This document shows positions 1-9,288 of a stretch of 64,000 nucleotides of DNA, one piece after another. The stretch is from assembly GCA_029972225.1 (NCBI GenBank), contig CP124756.1, forward strand, positions 1,036,001 through 1,100,000, read 5' to 3'. How positions within the stretch are numbered: position 1 is the first letter of the stretch; every line of letters starts with the position of its first letter. The notes beneath the pieces were generated by a model, which saw nothing but the letters and a program-made list of their open reading frames with translations, searched no databases and was not told the origin of the DNA. This DNA is from Candidatus Thiothrix putei. Lineage in GTDB: Bacteria > Pseudomonadota > Gammaproteobacteria > Thiotrichales > Thiotrichaceae. The position numbers and the translations under genes are program-made.

Positions 1-90
1 AACGTCAGCATCAGTGGTGGCTTCATCTGCATGAGCTGTCGCTGTCAATAACGCGATGAGTGGCAGTGTTAGCCAGTATTTTGTTGTCAT
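1..90 (-). CDS. Secreted protein, N-terminal fragment cut by window edge
   Basis: A reverse-strand frame starts at the ATG at 88-90 and stays open to the window edge. The first residues, MTTKYWLTLPLIALLTATA followed by HADEA, form a typical Sec signal peptide: a short basic start, a hydrophobic core and an A-x-A-like cleavage site. Only about 30 residues are visible, so the mature protein cannot be identified. It lies just downstream of the LOG-family gene on the same strand, with a gap of only a few bases, and may be co-transcribed with it. Confidence 0.6.
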   Translation of the reverse strand, partial: MTTKYWLTLPLIALLTATAHADEATTDADV

Positions 91-95
91 TGTTT

Positions 96-821
96 TTATA
101 ACTCCATGAATTTAGCGCGTTCTTCTGCGGATGGCCCCGATATCGCGCGTTCGTAATAACCGAAAATATGATCGACGATAGCATCTGCGTCATCCAGCAG
201 GACAAACAGATCCAAATCTTCCGCTGAAATTGTACCTTGTTTTACCAAGGTGTGCTTGAACCATCCGACCAAGCCTTCCCAAAAGGACGTATGTACCAGC
301 ACGATGGGTATTTTACGGGTTTTAGCGGTTTGTACCAAGGTCAGGATTTCCGCCAATTCATCCAGAGTCCCAAAACCACCGGGCATCACCACATAGGCAG
401 AGGCATGTTTCACGAACATCACTTTGCGTGAAAAGAAATGCCGGAAATACAAGGAAATGTCTTGGTAATGATTGGAGTGTTGTTCGTGCGGAAGTTGAAT
501 ATTCAAACCAATGCTAGGGGATTTACCTTGCTGCGCACCTTTATTGGCTGCTTCCATCAAACCGGGGCCACCACCACTGACGACGGCAAACCCTGCATCT
601 GATAGTTTGTGAGCAATGGTTTCGGTTAAGTGATACAGCGGATCAGCCGGTGGAGTACGTGCTGAACCGAAGATACTGACCGAAGGCCGTAAGTGGGCAA
701 GGCGTTCAAACCCATCCACAAATTCCCCCATGATCTGGAAAATTTTCCAGCTCTCGCGTGCCAGCTCCTTGTCACTGATGGGTTGCAGTACTGGGTGTTG
801 GGTACGGGTTTTCGCATCCAT
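96..821 (-). CDS. LOG family protein (TIGR00730-type nucleotide 5'-monophosphate phosphoribohydrolase)
   Basis: This 241-residue protein has the Rossmann-like fold signatures of the LOG/YgdH family. SGGGPGLMEAANKGA lies at about residues 82-96 and the family motif PGGFGTLDE at 147-155, whose Arg/Glu region binds the nucleotide phosphate. Family members hydrolyse nucleoside 5'-monophosphates to base and ribose 5-phosphate; the physiological substrate here is unknown. Its ATG overlaps the stop of the upstream bolA-type gene by one base (TAATG), so the two are probably one transcript. Length and motifs are normal for the family. Confidence 0.9.
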   Translation of the reverse strand: MDAKTRTQHPVLQPISDKELARESWKIFQIMGEFVDGFERLAHLRPSVSIFGSARTPPADPLYHLTETIAHKLSDAGFAVVSGGGPGLMEAANKGAQQGKSPSIGLNIQLPHEQHSNHYQDISLYFRHFFSRKVMFVKHASAYVVMPGGFGTLDELAEILTLVQTAKTRKIPIVLVHTSFWEGLVGWFKHTLVKQGTISAEDLDLFVLLDDADAIVDHIFGYYERAISGPSAEERAKFMEL

Positions 822-1057
822 TAGGCGACTTCCGCCGGTGTTTTCGCACGAATGGTGAGCGCATGGAGCTGGCCTGCGGTAATCGCATCATTAACCGCCG
901 CGTAAACCAGTTGATGACGTTTGAGGGTATTCAAGCCTGCAAAAACGTCACTGATAACATCGGCTTCATACTTGTAGCCGTCACCCTGAATAGTGACTTG
1001 TGCATCGGGGATATGTGCTTGAATTAAGGCGGCAACTGCGTCATTAGTAATGCTCAT
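821..1057 (-). CDS. ibaG: BolA family protein, IbaG type
   Basis: This 78-residue protein fits the small BolA/IbaG family (class II KH-like fold). It has GDGYKYEADVISDVFAGLN in the first half and the conserved RHQLVYAAV helix with its histidine in the middle. BolA proteins work with monothiol glutaredoxins in handling [2Fe-2S] clusters; IbaG is the short acid-stress-linked paralogue. It is first in a leftward unit with the LOG-family gene, with a 1-bp overlap. A divergent promoter region separates it from the cyclic-nucleotide-binding gene. Confidence 0.85.
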   Translation of the reverse strand: MSITNDAVAALIQAHIPDAQVTIQGDGYKYEADVISDVFAGLNTLKRHQLVYAAVNDAITAGQLHALTIRAKTPAEVA

Positions 1058-1106
1058 AGAAGAGGCTCCTGTTAAGGGTAAATTGCGTGATTATACGCTG
1101 TACCTG

Positions 1107-1135
1107 CCGACAACGCGTATTTCTGCGCGTATAAT
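1107..1135 (+). promoter_or_regulatory. Predicted sigma70-type promoter for the cNMP-binding gene
   Basis: A perfect TATAAT at 1130-1135 has a partial -35 (CCGACA, 4 of 6 matches) 17 bases upstream at 1107-1112. It lies in the divergent region between the bolA-type gene and the gene starting at 1167, about 30 bases before that ATG. Sequence inspection only; no start site is known. Confidence 0.45.
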
Positions 1136-1166
1136 ACAGGCATTTAGTTTAAGCGGATCAATCCCC

Positions 1167-1661
1167 ATGAATAATGCTAGTTCTTCCCTGCTGGAGCAGG
1201 TTAAAGATACCTGTCCTGAGTTTTGCGCAGCGCTGACGGATGATGAAGTTCTTAAATTTATTCGTTACACCCGACTGCGTGAGCTGGGGTCGCAAGAGAT
1301 TGTTGCGGATATTGGCGAAATCAGTGACCGTTTTTATCTGGTGATCGGGGGGGCTGTTAAGTTGTTGCAAGTCGACGGTGAGCGTGAGTTTGAAGTGGGT
1401 CAGTTAAATCCTGGCAGTTTGGTGGGGGAAATGTCTTTCTTCGATCGCCAGCCGCGTACCGTGCGACTGAAAGCCCGCCGTAGCGGGGTACGTTTACTGG
1501 AAATTAATCGCCAGATGTATAACCGTATTCGTATCGAAGAATCTTACATTGCGACCAATTTATTAGAATTCGTGGTACGTAGCCTGGATTTTCTGGTGCG
1601 CCATTTGAGCGATGAAAATGCAAAGTTGCACAAGCAAGTAACGGGATTGGGCTACCGCTGA
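1167..1661 (+). CDS. Cyclic nucleotide-binding domain protein without DNA-binding domain
   Basis: From the ATG at 1167 this is 164 residues. A longer frame opens at 1050 but would overlap the bolA-type gene and the predicted promoter. The protein is a single CRP-like beta-roll. Residues 87-100 (GEMSFFDRQPRTVR) match the phosphate-binding cassette, including the Glu and Arg that hold the cyclic nucleotide. The C-terminal helix could dimerise, but there is no helix-turn-helix, so it is more likely a sensor or partner protein than a transcription factor. It sits directly upstream of sctK, so a link to secretion control is possible but unproven. Confidence 0.75.
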   Translation: MNNASSSLLEQVKDTCPEFCAALTDDEVLKFIRYTRLRELGSQEIVADIGEISDRFYLVIGGAVKLLQVDGEREFEVGQLNPGSLVGEMSFFDRQPRTVRLKARRSGVRLLEINRQMYNRIRIEESYIATNLLEFVVRSLDFLVRHLSDENAKLHKQVTGLGYR

Positions 1662-1691
1662 TTCAGACAAGCGAGTGGTTTTGTCAGGAAA

Positions 1692-1719
1692 TGCCTGTCT
1701 AGCTGTGTATAGACAGGCA
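1692..1719. other. Perfect 10-bp inverted repeat between the cNMP-binding gene and sctK
   Basis: TGCCTGTCTA at 1692-1701 is mirrored exactly by TAGACAGGCA at 1710-1719, with an 8-base loop. No T-tract follows on either strand, so it is not a classical intrinsic terminator. It could be an operator or an mRNA-processing hairpin ahead of the sctK-sctL pair. Confidence 0.4.
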
Positions 1720-1752
1720 ATAATGCCAGTATAGTTAAAAAATGTTGGCATC

Positions 1753-2448
1753 ATGAGCATATCCAATCATTTCGATATTACTGACGAATTTTCACAGGCA
1801 GTGTGGCGGTTTAATTTTCGCCCCGATTCCTATATTCATCCGAGTTGGCTGGCGACCATGCCGGATGGCAAAGTCATGCAAGCACTCTTTGGTCAAGCCC
1901 GTGGAGAAAGCCGTTTATTGCAGCATATGATGCAACGTCTTGGTTTGCATGACAGTGTGTTTTTTGATTTTAGTAAGCCCATCACGCGCTTAGCCTTATG
2001 GCGCGGGCAAGAATTAGGGCAATTGATTTTGTATCTTGGCGCAGTTTTTCATTTTCAATTATTGCGTAGGATTGTCACTCGTGAAGATATTATCAAAACC
2101 CAACGTTTGCTTGGGGATGACCTTTACCGTTTTTTACAACAACGCGCACCCCTACTAACGCATAATATCAGCACAACTATTACGTTTCCTCAGCATATGG
2201 GGCTGAAAAAGCGCTTTGTATTGGCGGGCATGTTGTGTTTGCGTGCTGCCTTTGCGGGTTATCCTCCGGCTTTTTGGAAACGTTTGGTCTACAAGTTGGA
2301 GCGCGAATATTATGTGTTGTGGAAACGCCACGCGAAATGCGGTCAGGTATTAGAAACACAAGCGGCTGAATGTGCCGTTTTGGTACAAAAAGTGGCAATA
2401 GAAATCAAAATGGGGGTCAGCCGCGATGGCAAAATTCTTTTCAATTAA
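1753..2448 (+). CDS. sctK: Type III secretion sorting-platform protein SctK (YscK-like)
   Basis: This 231-residue soluble protein has no membrane segment and fits the poorly conserved YscK/PscK family in length and context. It is followed immediately by sctL with a 23-bp overlap, the same K-L order found at the end of the Ysc virC operon. In characterised injectisomes SctK links the cytoplasmic SctQ pods to the membrane-ring protein SctD. The assignment rests on gene order, size and general resemblance rather than a catalytic motif. Pfam YscK would be the deciding test. Confidence 0.7.
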   Translation: MSISNHFDITDEFSQAVWRFNFRPDSYIHPSWLATMPDGKVMQALFGQARGESRLLQHMMQRLGLHDSVFFDFSKPITRLALWRGQELGQLILYLGAVFHFQLLRRIVTREDIIKTQRLLGDDLYRFLQQRAPLLTHNISTTITFPQHMGLKKRFVLAGMLCLRAAFAGYPPAFWKRLVYKLEREYYVLWKRHAKCGQVLETQAAECAVLVQKVAIEIKMGVSRDGKILFN

Positions 2449-3043
2449 GCCAGTAGAGGCGCAACTGCGTGCCGGTCAGAAAGTACTAAAAGCTGAAGAT
2501 TACGAAGAGTTGGTTGCGTATGAACGCTTAGCTTTTGATCTGGAGCACCGCCACCGTCAGCGTGAAGAAATCATGTCGGTAGCGTTGGGGCGTTCCATCA
2601 AGCGAGGATTAGAACAGGGGCGGGAGCGTGCCAACCAAGAAGCTGCTGAGAAAATGGTGTTATTTACCGGGCGGGTCAATGACACCCTGATGGCACTGGA
2701 AGGCGAATTGGTGGAATTAGTGACTAGTGCTGTACGCAAAGTGATTGCCGGTTTTGATCAGGAAGAGCGGGTTCGGCAAGCGGTATTGGGCGGTTTGGAG
2801 TTAGTACGGGGCAGTCATAAGCTGTTGGTTAGGGTTCACCCACAAATGCAGGCAACGATTTCGGAGCAATTGGATGCGATTCCGCATCGCTTTACCAGTC
2901 TGGAAGTGGTGGGTGATGACCAAGTGGCGGTGGATGGCTGTATTCTGGAATCGGATCTGGGGATTGTGAATGCAAGTCTGGAACAACAAATCCAGATTAT
3001 TGAGCAAGCTCTTCGTGGGACTTTTTATCGTCCTGCATTTTAA
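2426..3043 (+). CDS. sctL: Type III secretion ATPase stator/regulator SctL (HrpE/YscL, FliH-like)
   Basis: This 205-residue protein has a charged, helical N-terminal half (residues about 35-90, likely coiled coil) and a C-terminal V-type ATPase E-subunit-like domain. The segment around VRVHPQMQATISEQL, followed by DGCILESDLGIVNASLEQQI, is typical of FliH/YscL proteins. SctL tethers and regulates the SctN ATPase and connects it to SctQ. It overlaps sctK by 23 bp. Its 3' end overlaps the opposing sctO gene by 47 bp. Confidence 0.88.
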   Translation: MAKFFSIKPVEAQLRAGQKVLKAEDYEELVAYERLAFDLEHRHRQREEIMSVALGRSIKRGLEQGRERANQEAAEKMVLFTGRVNDTLMALEGELVELVTSAVRKVIAGFDQEERVRQAVLGGLELVRGSHKLLVRVHPQMQATISEQLDAIPHRFTSLEVVGDDQVAVDGCILESDLGIVNASLEQQIQIIEQALRGTFYRPAF

Positions 3044-3419
3044 TCATTTCCTTGAGCTTTTCCAGTTTCAGGTTGGCCTCGCTGGAATGCTGCTGTGCGG
3101 TTTGGACTTGCGTCGCAGCCGTTTGCAAGCCTTGTTGCGCAGCGGTGAGTTCAGCGCGTAGGCGTTCTTCTTCCAAGCGTAAATCTTCCAGATTTTTTTG
3201 GTATTCAAACAGCATTTGCGGGGCGAACGGCTGATTTTTTAGGTTGGCAAATAGCGCTTCCTGATGCTCCAGTCGCCATTGCCCGAAACTGATCAGTTGT
3301 TGTTCCTTTTCATGCAGTTGTTGTTCGTGCGTTTGCAAGATGCGGCGTTGTTCTTGCAATTCGATGAAACGTTGTTCCATGCGGCGGGCGCGAATGGTTT
3401 TTAACTGTTCTAGGCTCAT
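2997..3419 (-). CDS. sctO: Type III secretion ATPase stalk protein SctO (YscO-like)
   Basis: This 140-residue protein is almost entirely charged and Gln-rich helix, predicted as a long antiparallel coiled coil, which is what SctO/FliJ stalks look like. It directly follows sctN (5-bp gap) on the same strand, the standard N-O order. SctO inserts into the SctN hexamer and contacts the export gate SctV. Its end overlaps the convergent sctL gene by 47 bp. Sequence conservation of SctO is low, so the call rests on structure and position. Confidence 0.8.
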   Translation of the reverse strand: MSLEQLKTIRARRMEQRFIELQEQRRILQTHEQQLHEKEQQLISFGQWRLEHQEALFANLKNQPFAPQMLFEYQKNLEDLRLEEERLRAELTAAQQGLQTAATQVQTAQQHSSEANLKLEKLKEMIKMQDDKKSHEELAQ

Positions 3420-3424
3420 GAGGC

Positions 3425-4759
3425 TTATCCTGCCAATTGTATTAGCCAGTTGATGGTGTCATCAAAACCGGAATATTCGTGGGATGGCTGTTTGAGAAAG
3501 CGCAGAATTTCATCCATTTTGCGGATCGCTTCGTCTGCGAGTGGGTCGGAACCGTGTTTGTATTCACCCACTCGTAGCAAGAATTCGATCTCTTTGTGTT
3601 TCGCCATCAAAGTACGCAAGTGTGCGGCAGCGGCACGGTGTTGTGGGCTAACCAGTTGCGGCATAATCCGGCTCAGACTCGCGAGGATGTCGACCGCTGG
3701 ATAATGATTGCCCGCTGCTAGGTCGCGTGACAGCATAATGTGTCCATCCAGCAAGGAACGTACTTCATCCGCAATCGGGTCGCTCATGTCATCGCCTTCC
3801 ACCAGCACGGTGTAAAATGCGGTGATTGAGCCTTTGTCTGAATTGCCTGCGCGTTCGACCAGTTTGGGCAATTCCGAAAATACCGAGGGTGGAAAGCCAC
3901 GTCGGGCGGGGGCTTCCCCAGCGGCTAAGCCGATTTCGCGTTGCGCCCGCGCAAAACGGGTGAGCGAGTCCATTAGTAATAAAACATTATTGCCTTTATC
4001 GCGGAAGTATTCGGCAACTGCGGTGGCAACATAAGCGGCTTTGAGACGCTCAATCGCCGGGCGGTCAGAAGTGGCAACGATGAGAACGGTTTTTTGCATC
4101 CCCGCTTCGCCCAAGGCTTCTTCCATGAATTCACGCACTTCGCGCCCACGTTCGCCGATGAGGGCGACCACGTAAACGTCCACTGCCGCGTGTTGCACCA
4201 ACATGCTAAGTAAGGAACTTTTGCCGACCCCAGCACCGGCAAATACACCGATGCGCTGCCCGATGCCGCAAGTAATCAGTGCATCCATTGAGCGAATCCC
4301 CAGCGATAGCGGGCTACTCACCCGATCGCGGGAGAGTGGATCGGGTGGATTGGCGTAGATGGGGTAGTATTCGGTGAAAGTCGGTAACGGTCTGCCAGGA
4401 TTTTCTTGCACGCGCCCAATGCCATCGAGCACGCAGCCGCGCAGGTGTTCACCAACGCCGACTTCAAGCATTTTGCCGGTGGTAATCACTTGGGTGTGCG
4501 CGGATACGCCTTGCATATCGCCGATCGGAGCAAGTAATGCAATATTTTGTTCAAAACCGATGACTTCCGCCGGAATTTCGCGTGGATCGCCGCTGTTTTT
4601 TAACAAGCATAATTCGCCGAGTTTGACACGCGGCACAATGGCACGAACCACCGTGCCAGTGACTTGCACAATGCGCCCGTGTAATACCAGTGGTGTGCAT
4701 TTTTCGAGGTTATTGCGCAAACGTTCGGTGACGTGGCTCAGGGGGGTACGCGGTCTCAT
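3425..4759 (-). CDS. sctN: Type III secretion ATPase SctN
   Basis: This 444-residue F1-type ATPase has Walker A GAGVGKSS (about 175-182), a Walker B-like [12 protein letters not shown] in the middle and [13 protein letters not shown], all diagnostic of SctN/FliI. It energises release of chaperones and unfolding of substrates at the base of the injectisome. Its ATG overlaps the end of sctV by 4 bp. Residues and length look intact. Confidence 0.96.
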   Translation of the reverse strand: MRPRTPLSHVTERLRNNLEKCTPLVLHGRIVQVTGTVVRAIVPRVKLGELCLLKNSGDPREIPAEVIGFEQNIALLAPIGDMQGVSAHTQVITTGKMLEVGVGEHLRGCVLDGIGRVQENPGRPLPTFTEYYPIYANPPDPLSRDRVSSPLSLGIRSMDALITCGIGQRIGVFAGAGVGKSSLLSMLVQHAAVDVYVVALIGERGREVREFMEEALGEAGMQKTVLIVATSDRPAIERLKAAYVATAVAEYFRDKGNNVLLLMDSLTRFARAQREIGLAAGEAPARRGFPPSVFSELPKLVERAGNSDKGSITAFYTVLVEGDDMSDPIADEVRSLLDGHIMLSRDLAAGNHYPAVDILASLSRIMPQLVSPQHRAAAAHLRTLMAKHKEIEFLLRVGEYKHGSDPLADEAIRKMDEILRFLKQPSHEYSGFDDTINWLIQLAG

Positions 4760-6801
4760 GTCAGCCTGATCTCGCCAATCGGATTGAGGGAAATGCTAGT
4801 GGTGAGTTCCTGCACCGAAATGACCGGCAAGTCGGGGAAGCTGGTTTCGAGATGGCGGCGAATATGGCGGCGCAATTCCAAATTGGTGAGGATAACCGGG
4901 CGCACTTTATCTTTGGCGTGTTCGGTTTCGAGTTCATGCAATACGTTGGTGAATTGTGAGGTGGCTTCTGGTGCAAGGGCGAAAAAGACGCCATTCGGGG
5001 TTTGTCGCAGGCTATTTTGCAGCAGCTTTTCGGTTTCGGGGGCGAACATGTAAACAGGTAAGACGCCTGTGCCATTGGTAAAGGTATAAGAAAGCTGGCG
5101 TTTGAGGCTGATACGTACCCGTTCTGCCAACATGCTGGTGTCTTTTTCCATTTCACCAAACTCAACCAATGTGCCCAAGATTTGGCGCAGGTCGCGGATG
5201 GAAATACCTTCGTTGAGTAGACGGCGGAACACATCGACCGTTTTCGGGGTATTCACTGCGCGTTGGACTTCCCGCACCAGTTCGGTGTAGCTGGATTGCT
5301 CCAGTTTGTTATAGAGGGTGTGCATTTCCTGAATACCAATGAATTCAGAAGCATGTTTGCGCAACACATACGCCAAATGGAAGCTGATTGCCTGGATGTT
5401 GTCGGGAGTTGGTCGGGCGTTATTAGTTACCAAATCAGCACTGGTTTTATCAGCAGGTGGTGTGGGTAAGGCAGTTACGGTGGGGCTTGCTGGTTTGAGA
5501 TTGCCTTGCGCAACCGGCACACCTCGGATGGAAATCTGATACGTGTCACTGTTCAATTGAGCTGAAAGTCGCAGGCTAATTCCTGGTAGTGGTACACCCA
5601 TGTCCTGATAGAAGTCACGACGGATACGCATGAAGTCTTGATTCAGGGTTTCCAGTGAAAAGAGATTTTTGGCTTGTGCAGGTAATTCCACCAAGGCAGG
5701 TGAGAGTGGTTGCATCTCTTCCAATGCTAATTTGGTATCACTGCCGCCTGCCAGTTGAGCGGCTTTTCCTGCGTCTTGTTGACCGATAACAGTGGTGATT
5801 TCAGCATCAGCAAACTCCATTTGGGTTTGTACTTTGCGTAGTGCCATGCCGGTGAAGCCTAATAACACCGCGAGAAACAGGAAAACGACCGTGGGGAAGC
5901 CAGGAACAAGCCCCATTGCTCCCACAATACCTGCCGCTGCGAGTAAGGCGCTGGGCTGTGCGAGTATTTGTCCGCCAATATCAGAACCAAGGTTAGTGTC
6001 ATCTTCGCCACGTACACGGGTGACAATAATGCCAGCGGTAATGGAAATGAACAGTGCTGGAATTTGTGATACCAGACCATCCCCAATGGTGAGGATTGAA
6101 TACAATTCCAGTGCTTCACCCATTGGCATTCCGCGCTGCATGGTGCCGATAGCGATTCCCCCCAGAATATTGACTAAGATGATGATCAGACCAGCAATGG
6201 CATCGCCTTTGACGAATTTCATTGCACCGTCTAATGCGCCGTATAACTGACTTTCTTTTTCAAGGTTGGAGCGCCGATGACGAGCATCTGCCAAGGTAAT
6301 CAGACCTGCACGCATGTCGCTGTCGATGCTCATTTGCTTACCGGGCATGGCATCTAATGAAAAGCGGGCGCTAACTTCTGCGATACGTTCGGAGCCTTTG
6401 GTAATGACGATGAACTGGACAATCGTAATAATCAGGAACACGACCAAGCCCACGATCAAGTTACCACCGACCACGAATTCGCCAAAGGTTTGAATGATGT
6501 GTCCGGCATCCGCTTCCAGCAAGATCAACCGAGTCGTGGCAATGCTGAGGGAAAGCCGAAATAGTGTCGTTAACAATAGAATGGAGGGGAACGATGAAAT
6601 AGCCAACGGATGTGGAATATAAATTCCTAACATCATTAATAGGATGGCAATGCTCATATTTAAGGCGATCAGCATATCCATGACCAAGGTAGGCATGGGG
6701 AGGATCATCATGGCAATAATAGCGACCAGCAACAGTGCCAGCGCTACGTCACTGCGACGGGTCAGTGACGTAAGGAAATCTTGTGAGGCGCTGGATTGCA
6801 T
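4756..6801 (-). CDS. sctV: Type III secretion export gate SctV
   Basis: This 681-residue protein has about eight membrane segments in the first ~320 residues and a large cytoplasmic domain that forms the nonameric ring. The family signature [19 protein letters not shown] lies in the cytoplasmic loop of the membrane half. In characterised systems SctV receives substrates and takes part in switching between export classes. It precedes sctN with a 4-bp overlap. The linker around residues 390-490 is Ala/Pro/Thr-rich and longer than usual in places; otherwise it looks intact. Confidence 0.96.
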   Translation of the reverse strand: MQSSASQDFLTSLTRRSDVALALLLVAIIAMMILPMPTLVMDMLIALNMSIAILLMMLGIYIPHPLAISSFPSILLLTTLFRLSLSIATTRLILLEADAGHIIQTFGEFVVGGNLIVGLVVFLIITIVQFIVITKGSERIAEVSARFSLDAMPGKQMSIDSDMRAGLITLADARHRRSNLEKESQLYGALDGAMKFVKGDAIAGLIIILVNILGGIAIGTMQRGMPMGEALELYSILTIGDGLVSQIPALFISITAGIIVTRVRGEDDTNLGSDIGGQILAQPSALLAAAGIVGAMGLVPGFPTVVFLFLAVLLGFTGMALRKVQTQMEFADAEITTVIGQQDAGKAAQLAGGSDTKLALEEMQPLSPALVELPAQAKNLFSLETLNQDFMRIRRDFYQDMGVPLPGISLRLSAQLNSDTYQISIRGVPVAQGNLKPASPTVTALPTPPADKTSADLVTNNARPTPDNIQAISFHLAYVLRKHASEFIGIQEMHTLYNKLEQSSYTELVREVQRAVNTPKTVDVFRRLLNEGISIRDLRQILGTLVEFGEMEKDTSMLAERVRISLKRQLSYTFTNGTGVLPVYMFAPETEKLLQNSLRQTPNGVFFALAPEATSQFTNVLHELETEHAKDKVRPVILTNLELRRHIRRHLETSFPDLPVISVQELTTSISLNPIGEIRLT

Positions 6802-6831
6802 GGAAACGGTGCTCCTGATCCTTATAATGAG

Positions 6832-7359
6832 TTATGACGTTTGGTTTAGGGGAGTTATGTATAGCGTTCGGTCATTGATGGCAATAATTCTGGCTTGAGT
6901 ACCGGCAAGGCAATCAACGCCTGCCAATTGCCACTCCAGATTATCTAAGCGAATAGTGCCAGTGCCTTCCACGATGGGTTGCTCTAGCGTAATCACTTGC
7001 CCGATAAGCTGTTTACCCGGATATTCGGTAAAGACTTTTTTTAGTGAATGAAAAAGGTTGGCTAACAACGGTGCTAATAAAACGCTAATTAATACAAGCA
7101 CAAACTGCCAGCGCCACAAGCTGTCTGGGTTGAGCAACATTAGTAAACCGGTAATGCCAGCACCAACACCTAGCCATTTCTCCCACCCTGCTATAAAACG
7201 TTGTTGGTATTGTTTAACCAATCCGTTCTTATTTTTTATGTGTTGGGTGGTGCGAAAAACGGCATAGTGCGCTTGAGCTCGCAAGTTGGTTTGTCTTAGG
7301 TCGGCCCAGCTTTTCTGTAAACGTTGAGCCAATGTCATTTGCTGTTTTTCTTGTTCCAT
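6832..7359 (-). CDS. Membrane protein with C-terminal NfeD-like (OB-fold) domain inside the T3SS operon
   Basis: This 175-residue protein has a charged N-terminal helical region (1-55), two membrane segments (about 62-105) and a C-terminal beta domain. GTGTIRLDNLEWQLAG, followed by ITPL at the end, resembles the OB-fold of NfeD proteins, which associate with SPFH/stomatin proteins. I know of no T3SS core component like this. It lies between sctU and sctV in the same orientation (30 bp before sctV), so co-expression is likely. The function is unknown; a membrane-organising accessory role is a guess. Confidence 0.55.
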   Translation of the reverse strand: MEQEKQQMTLAQRLQKSWADLRQTNLRAQAHYAVFRTTQHIKNKNGLVKQYQQRFIAGWEKWLGVGAGITGLLMLLNPDSLWRWQFVLVLISVLLAPLLANLFHSLKKVFTEYPGKQLIGQVITLEQPIVEGTGTIRLDNLEWQLAGVDCLAGTQARIIAINDRTLYITPLNQTS

Positions 7360-7450
7360 AATACGTCCATTGTACGAGGAAGCGGGCTAAATGTGGGTTA
7401 TGTCCATCGTGAATTCGCCCGCGCCTGTCTTAATTGTGCGGGGCGACTGG

Positions 7451-8509
7451 TCATTGTTTGACTTTTCCTTGGGTCTGACGCAATAAATTAGCGACTCTAT
7501 CAATAGTTTTTTCGGGTATGTATTGGTCTACTTTGCCCTCGCTAAGCAAATCCTGCACTAACCCTGGATCACTGACTAACGGTACATTTTCAATGGTGGC
7601 AATTTCCGCCATTTTGCGTGACATATTATTTTTACCGATAGCTACTATAATGGGCAGGGGCGTAGTGCCTGCTTCGTATTGCAACGCAACGGCAATCCCC
7701 ATGTCGAGAATCACCAGCCGAGCGGTACTAATACGCTTCTTGATGTCTTGCTCGGAGAGTTCGCGCCGAATTCCCTGACGCGCCGAACGCACATGCGGAT
7801 CACCAAAGATGTCTTTCATTTCTTTTTTGACTTCTTCTTTGGTCATGCGCTGATCTTTAATGAATTGTTGGCTTTGAAACAAAAAGTCGAGTATGGCGAT
7901 AAAAATGAGTATGGGCAAAATGTACAGCATGAGTTGACGGGTTAGGTCTTCGACGACGGTTTGCTGGCATTCAACGTTGCATTGTTTGATGGCGTGCAAC
8001 AACTCGCCAAGCCCGATACGCAATACAATCAGTAGGATTGCCCCGATAATGATGGTTTTCAACAGCGATAGTAATGTGGTAACGAATTGCTTGGCAGAAA
8101 AAATCCGCTTAAAACCACTGGATAAGCTAACTTTTTCCGGTTTCGGAATGATCGGGTCGAAGGAAAACACAAAACCAAACTGAACAATGTTGCCTAAAAT
8201 ACCTGCAACCACAGTGATCATTGCAAAAGGGAGTGCGATGCCGTACAAGGCACTTTCCAGCATGGTTTTAAAACCAATTTCCACAGCTTGGGGAAATGGC
8301 ATGGTGTATAAACGGGGTACAATACTAAACATTTCCTTGAACTGATCCAAGATCCAGTTCCATGCCAGCATAAAATACAGCACGGTAAACAGCATGATTA
8401 ATGCTGAAGCAACGTCATTACTGCGAGCTACTTGGCCTTGTTCACGGGCTTTTTGCAGTTTACGTGAACTGGGTTGCTCGGTTTTTTCTTGGCTGCTATC
8501 ACCGCTCAT
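7451..8509 (-). CDS. sctU: Type III secretion export-switch protein SctU, NPTH motif replaced
   Basis: This 352-residue protein has four membrane segments in the first ~210 residues and a cytoplasmic domain typical of SctU/FlhB (MTKEEVKKEMKDIFGDPHVR at about 222-241). Where SctU proteins carry the autocleaving NPTH sequence, this one reads LVILDMGIAVAL. LDMG at about 268-271 occupies the NPTH slot, while the flanking hydrophobic strand and IAVAL are kept. The rest of the C-terminal domain looks normal. Autocleavage normally permits the switch from needle to later substrates, so this protein should be non-cleavable. It overlaps sctT by 4 bp. Confidence 0.92.
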   Translation of the reverse strand: MSGDSSQEKTEQPSSRKLQKAREQGQVARSNDVASALIMLFTVLYFMLAWNWILDQFKEMFSIVPRLYTMPFPQAVEIGFKTMLESALYGIALPFAMITVVAGILGNIVQFGFVFSFDPIIPKPEKVSLSSGFKRIFSAKQFVTTLLSLLKTIIIGAILLIVLRIGLGELLHAIKQCNVECQQTVVEDLTRQLMLYILPILIFIAILDFLFQSQQFIKDQRMTKEEVKKEMKDIFGDPHVRSARQGIRRELSEQDIKKRISTARLVILDMGIAVALQYEAGTTPLPIIVAIGKNNMSRKMAEIATIENVPLVSDPGLVQDLLSEGKVDQYIPEKTIDRVANLLRQTQGKVKQ

Positions 8510-9288
8510 CGCAATAATGCATCCAATATTGTGAGATTATTGCTCATGCGGAAAAAGCCGTCTTTAAGGTATTCCGCTAAAAAGCCGATATACAGTGTCA
8601 ACATGAAAAAAGTTAAACCGCTTTTGACCGGCATGGCAGCTAGAAAGACGTTAAGTTGCGGCAAGAAACGCCCCACCATCCCCAGCCCAAAATCGATGAG
8701 AAACATCATCCCAATAAAGGGGCCGGCAATCAGTACGCTGGTATACAAAAGCAGGTCCAGTTGTTGCAGGAAGAATGAGGCAACTTCCAGCGTAAACTGC
8801 GGGAAAAACTGATCTATCGGCCAAGTTTGGTAGCTGAAATAGAGTGTTTGTAACAAGATTAAAAAGCCGCCCGATACCAATAATAAGGTAGTAAGCAATA
8901 GGTTAAATAATCCACCCAGCGGTGACACCATATTCGCAGTGACAGGTGAGAAAAATAAGGCACTCATGACCCCGCGCTGCATGTCGATCAAAAAGCCAGC
9001 CGCTTTCACTGCCCAGAATGGCACACTCAGGGTGTAACCCAATAAAAGCCCTAACAACGCTTCTTTCACTAGAATGCCAAGCATCGTTAGCATGTTTAGC
9101 TCAATATTGAGAAACTGCTCGTGGGTGAGTGGCAAAATAAACAGGCTCATGGTCATAATGACCCCATTGCGCAAAGTGCGGGGGACAATGGGTTCAGTCA
9201 TTATCGGCAATAATGCAAACGCAACCAAAACCCTGGGCGCGGTAAATGCCCAAGCCAATAGCCATGATTGCAGTGCATCGGTTTCCAT
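8506..9288 (-). CDS. sctT: Type III secretion export apparatus protein SctT
   Basis: This 260-residue, highly hydrophobic protein has about six to eight membrane segments and the family-like stretch ERLRNGV-type loop (TLRNGVIMTMSLFILP). SctT forms the export core with SctR and SctS at the base of the needle. Position S-T-U and the 1-bp and 4-bp overlaps with its neighbours support the call. Confidence 0.93.
   Translation of the reverse strand: METDALQSWLLAWAFTAPRVLVAFALLPIMTEPIVPRTLRNGVIMTMSLFILPLTHEQFLNIELNMLTMLGILVKEALLGLLLGYTLSVPFWAVKAAGFLIDMQRGVMSALFFSPVTANMVSPLGGLFNLLLTTLLLVSGGFLILLQTLYFSYQTWPIDQFFPQFTLEVASFFLQQLDLLLYTSVLIAGPFIGMMFLIDFGLGMVGRFLPQLNVFLAAMPVKSGLTFFMLTLYIGFLAEYLKDGFFRMSNNLTILDALLR

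Noticed and set aside
1692-1719. Intrinsic terminator after the cNMP-binding gene
   Set aside because: Stem is good, but no T-run follows on either strand, so I list it only as an inverted repeat.
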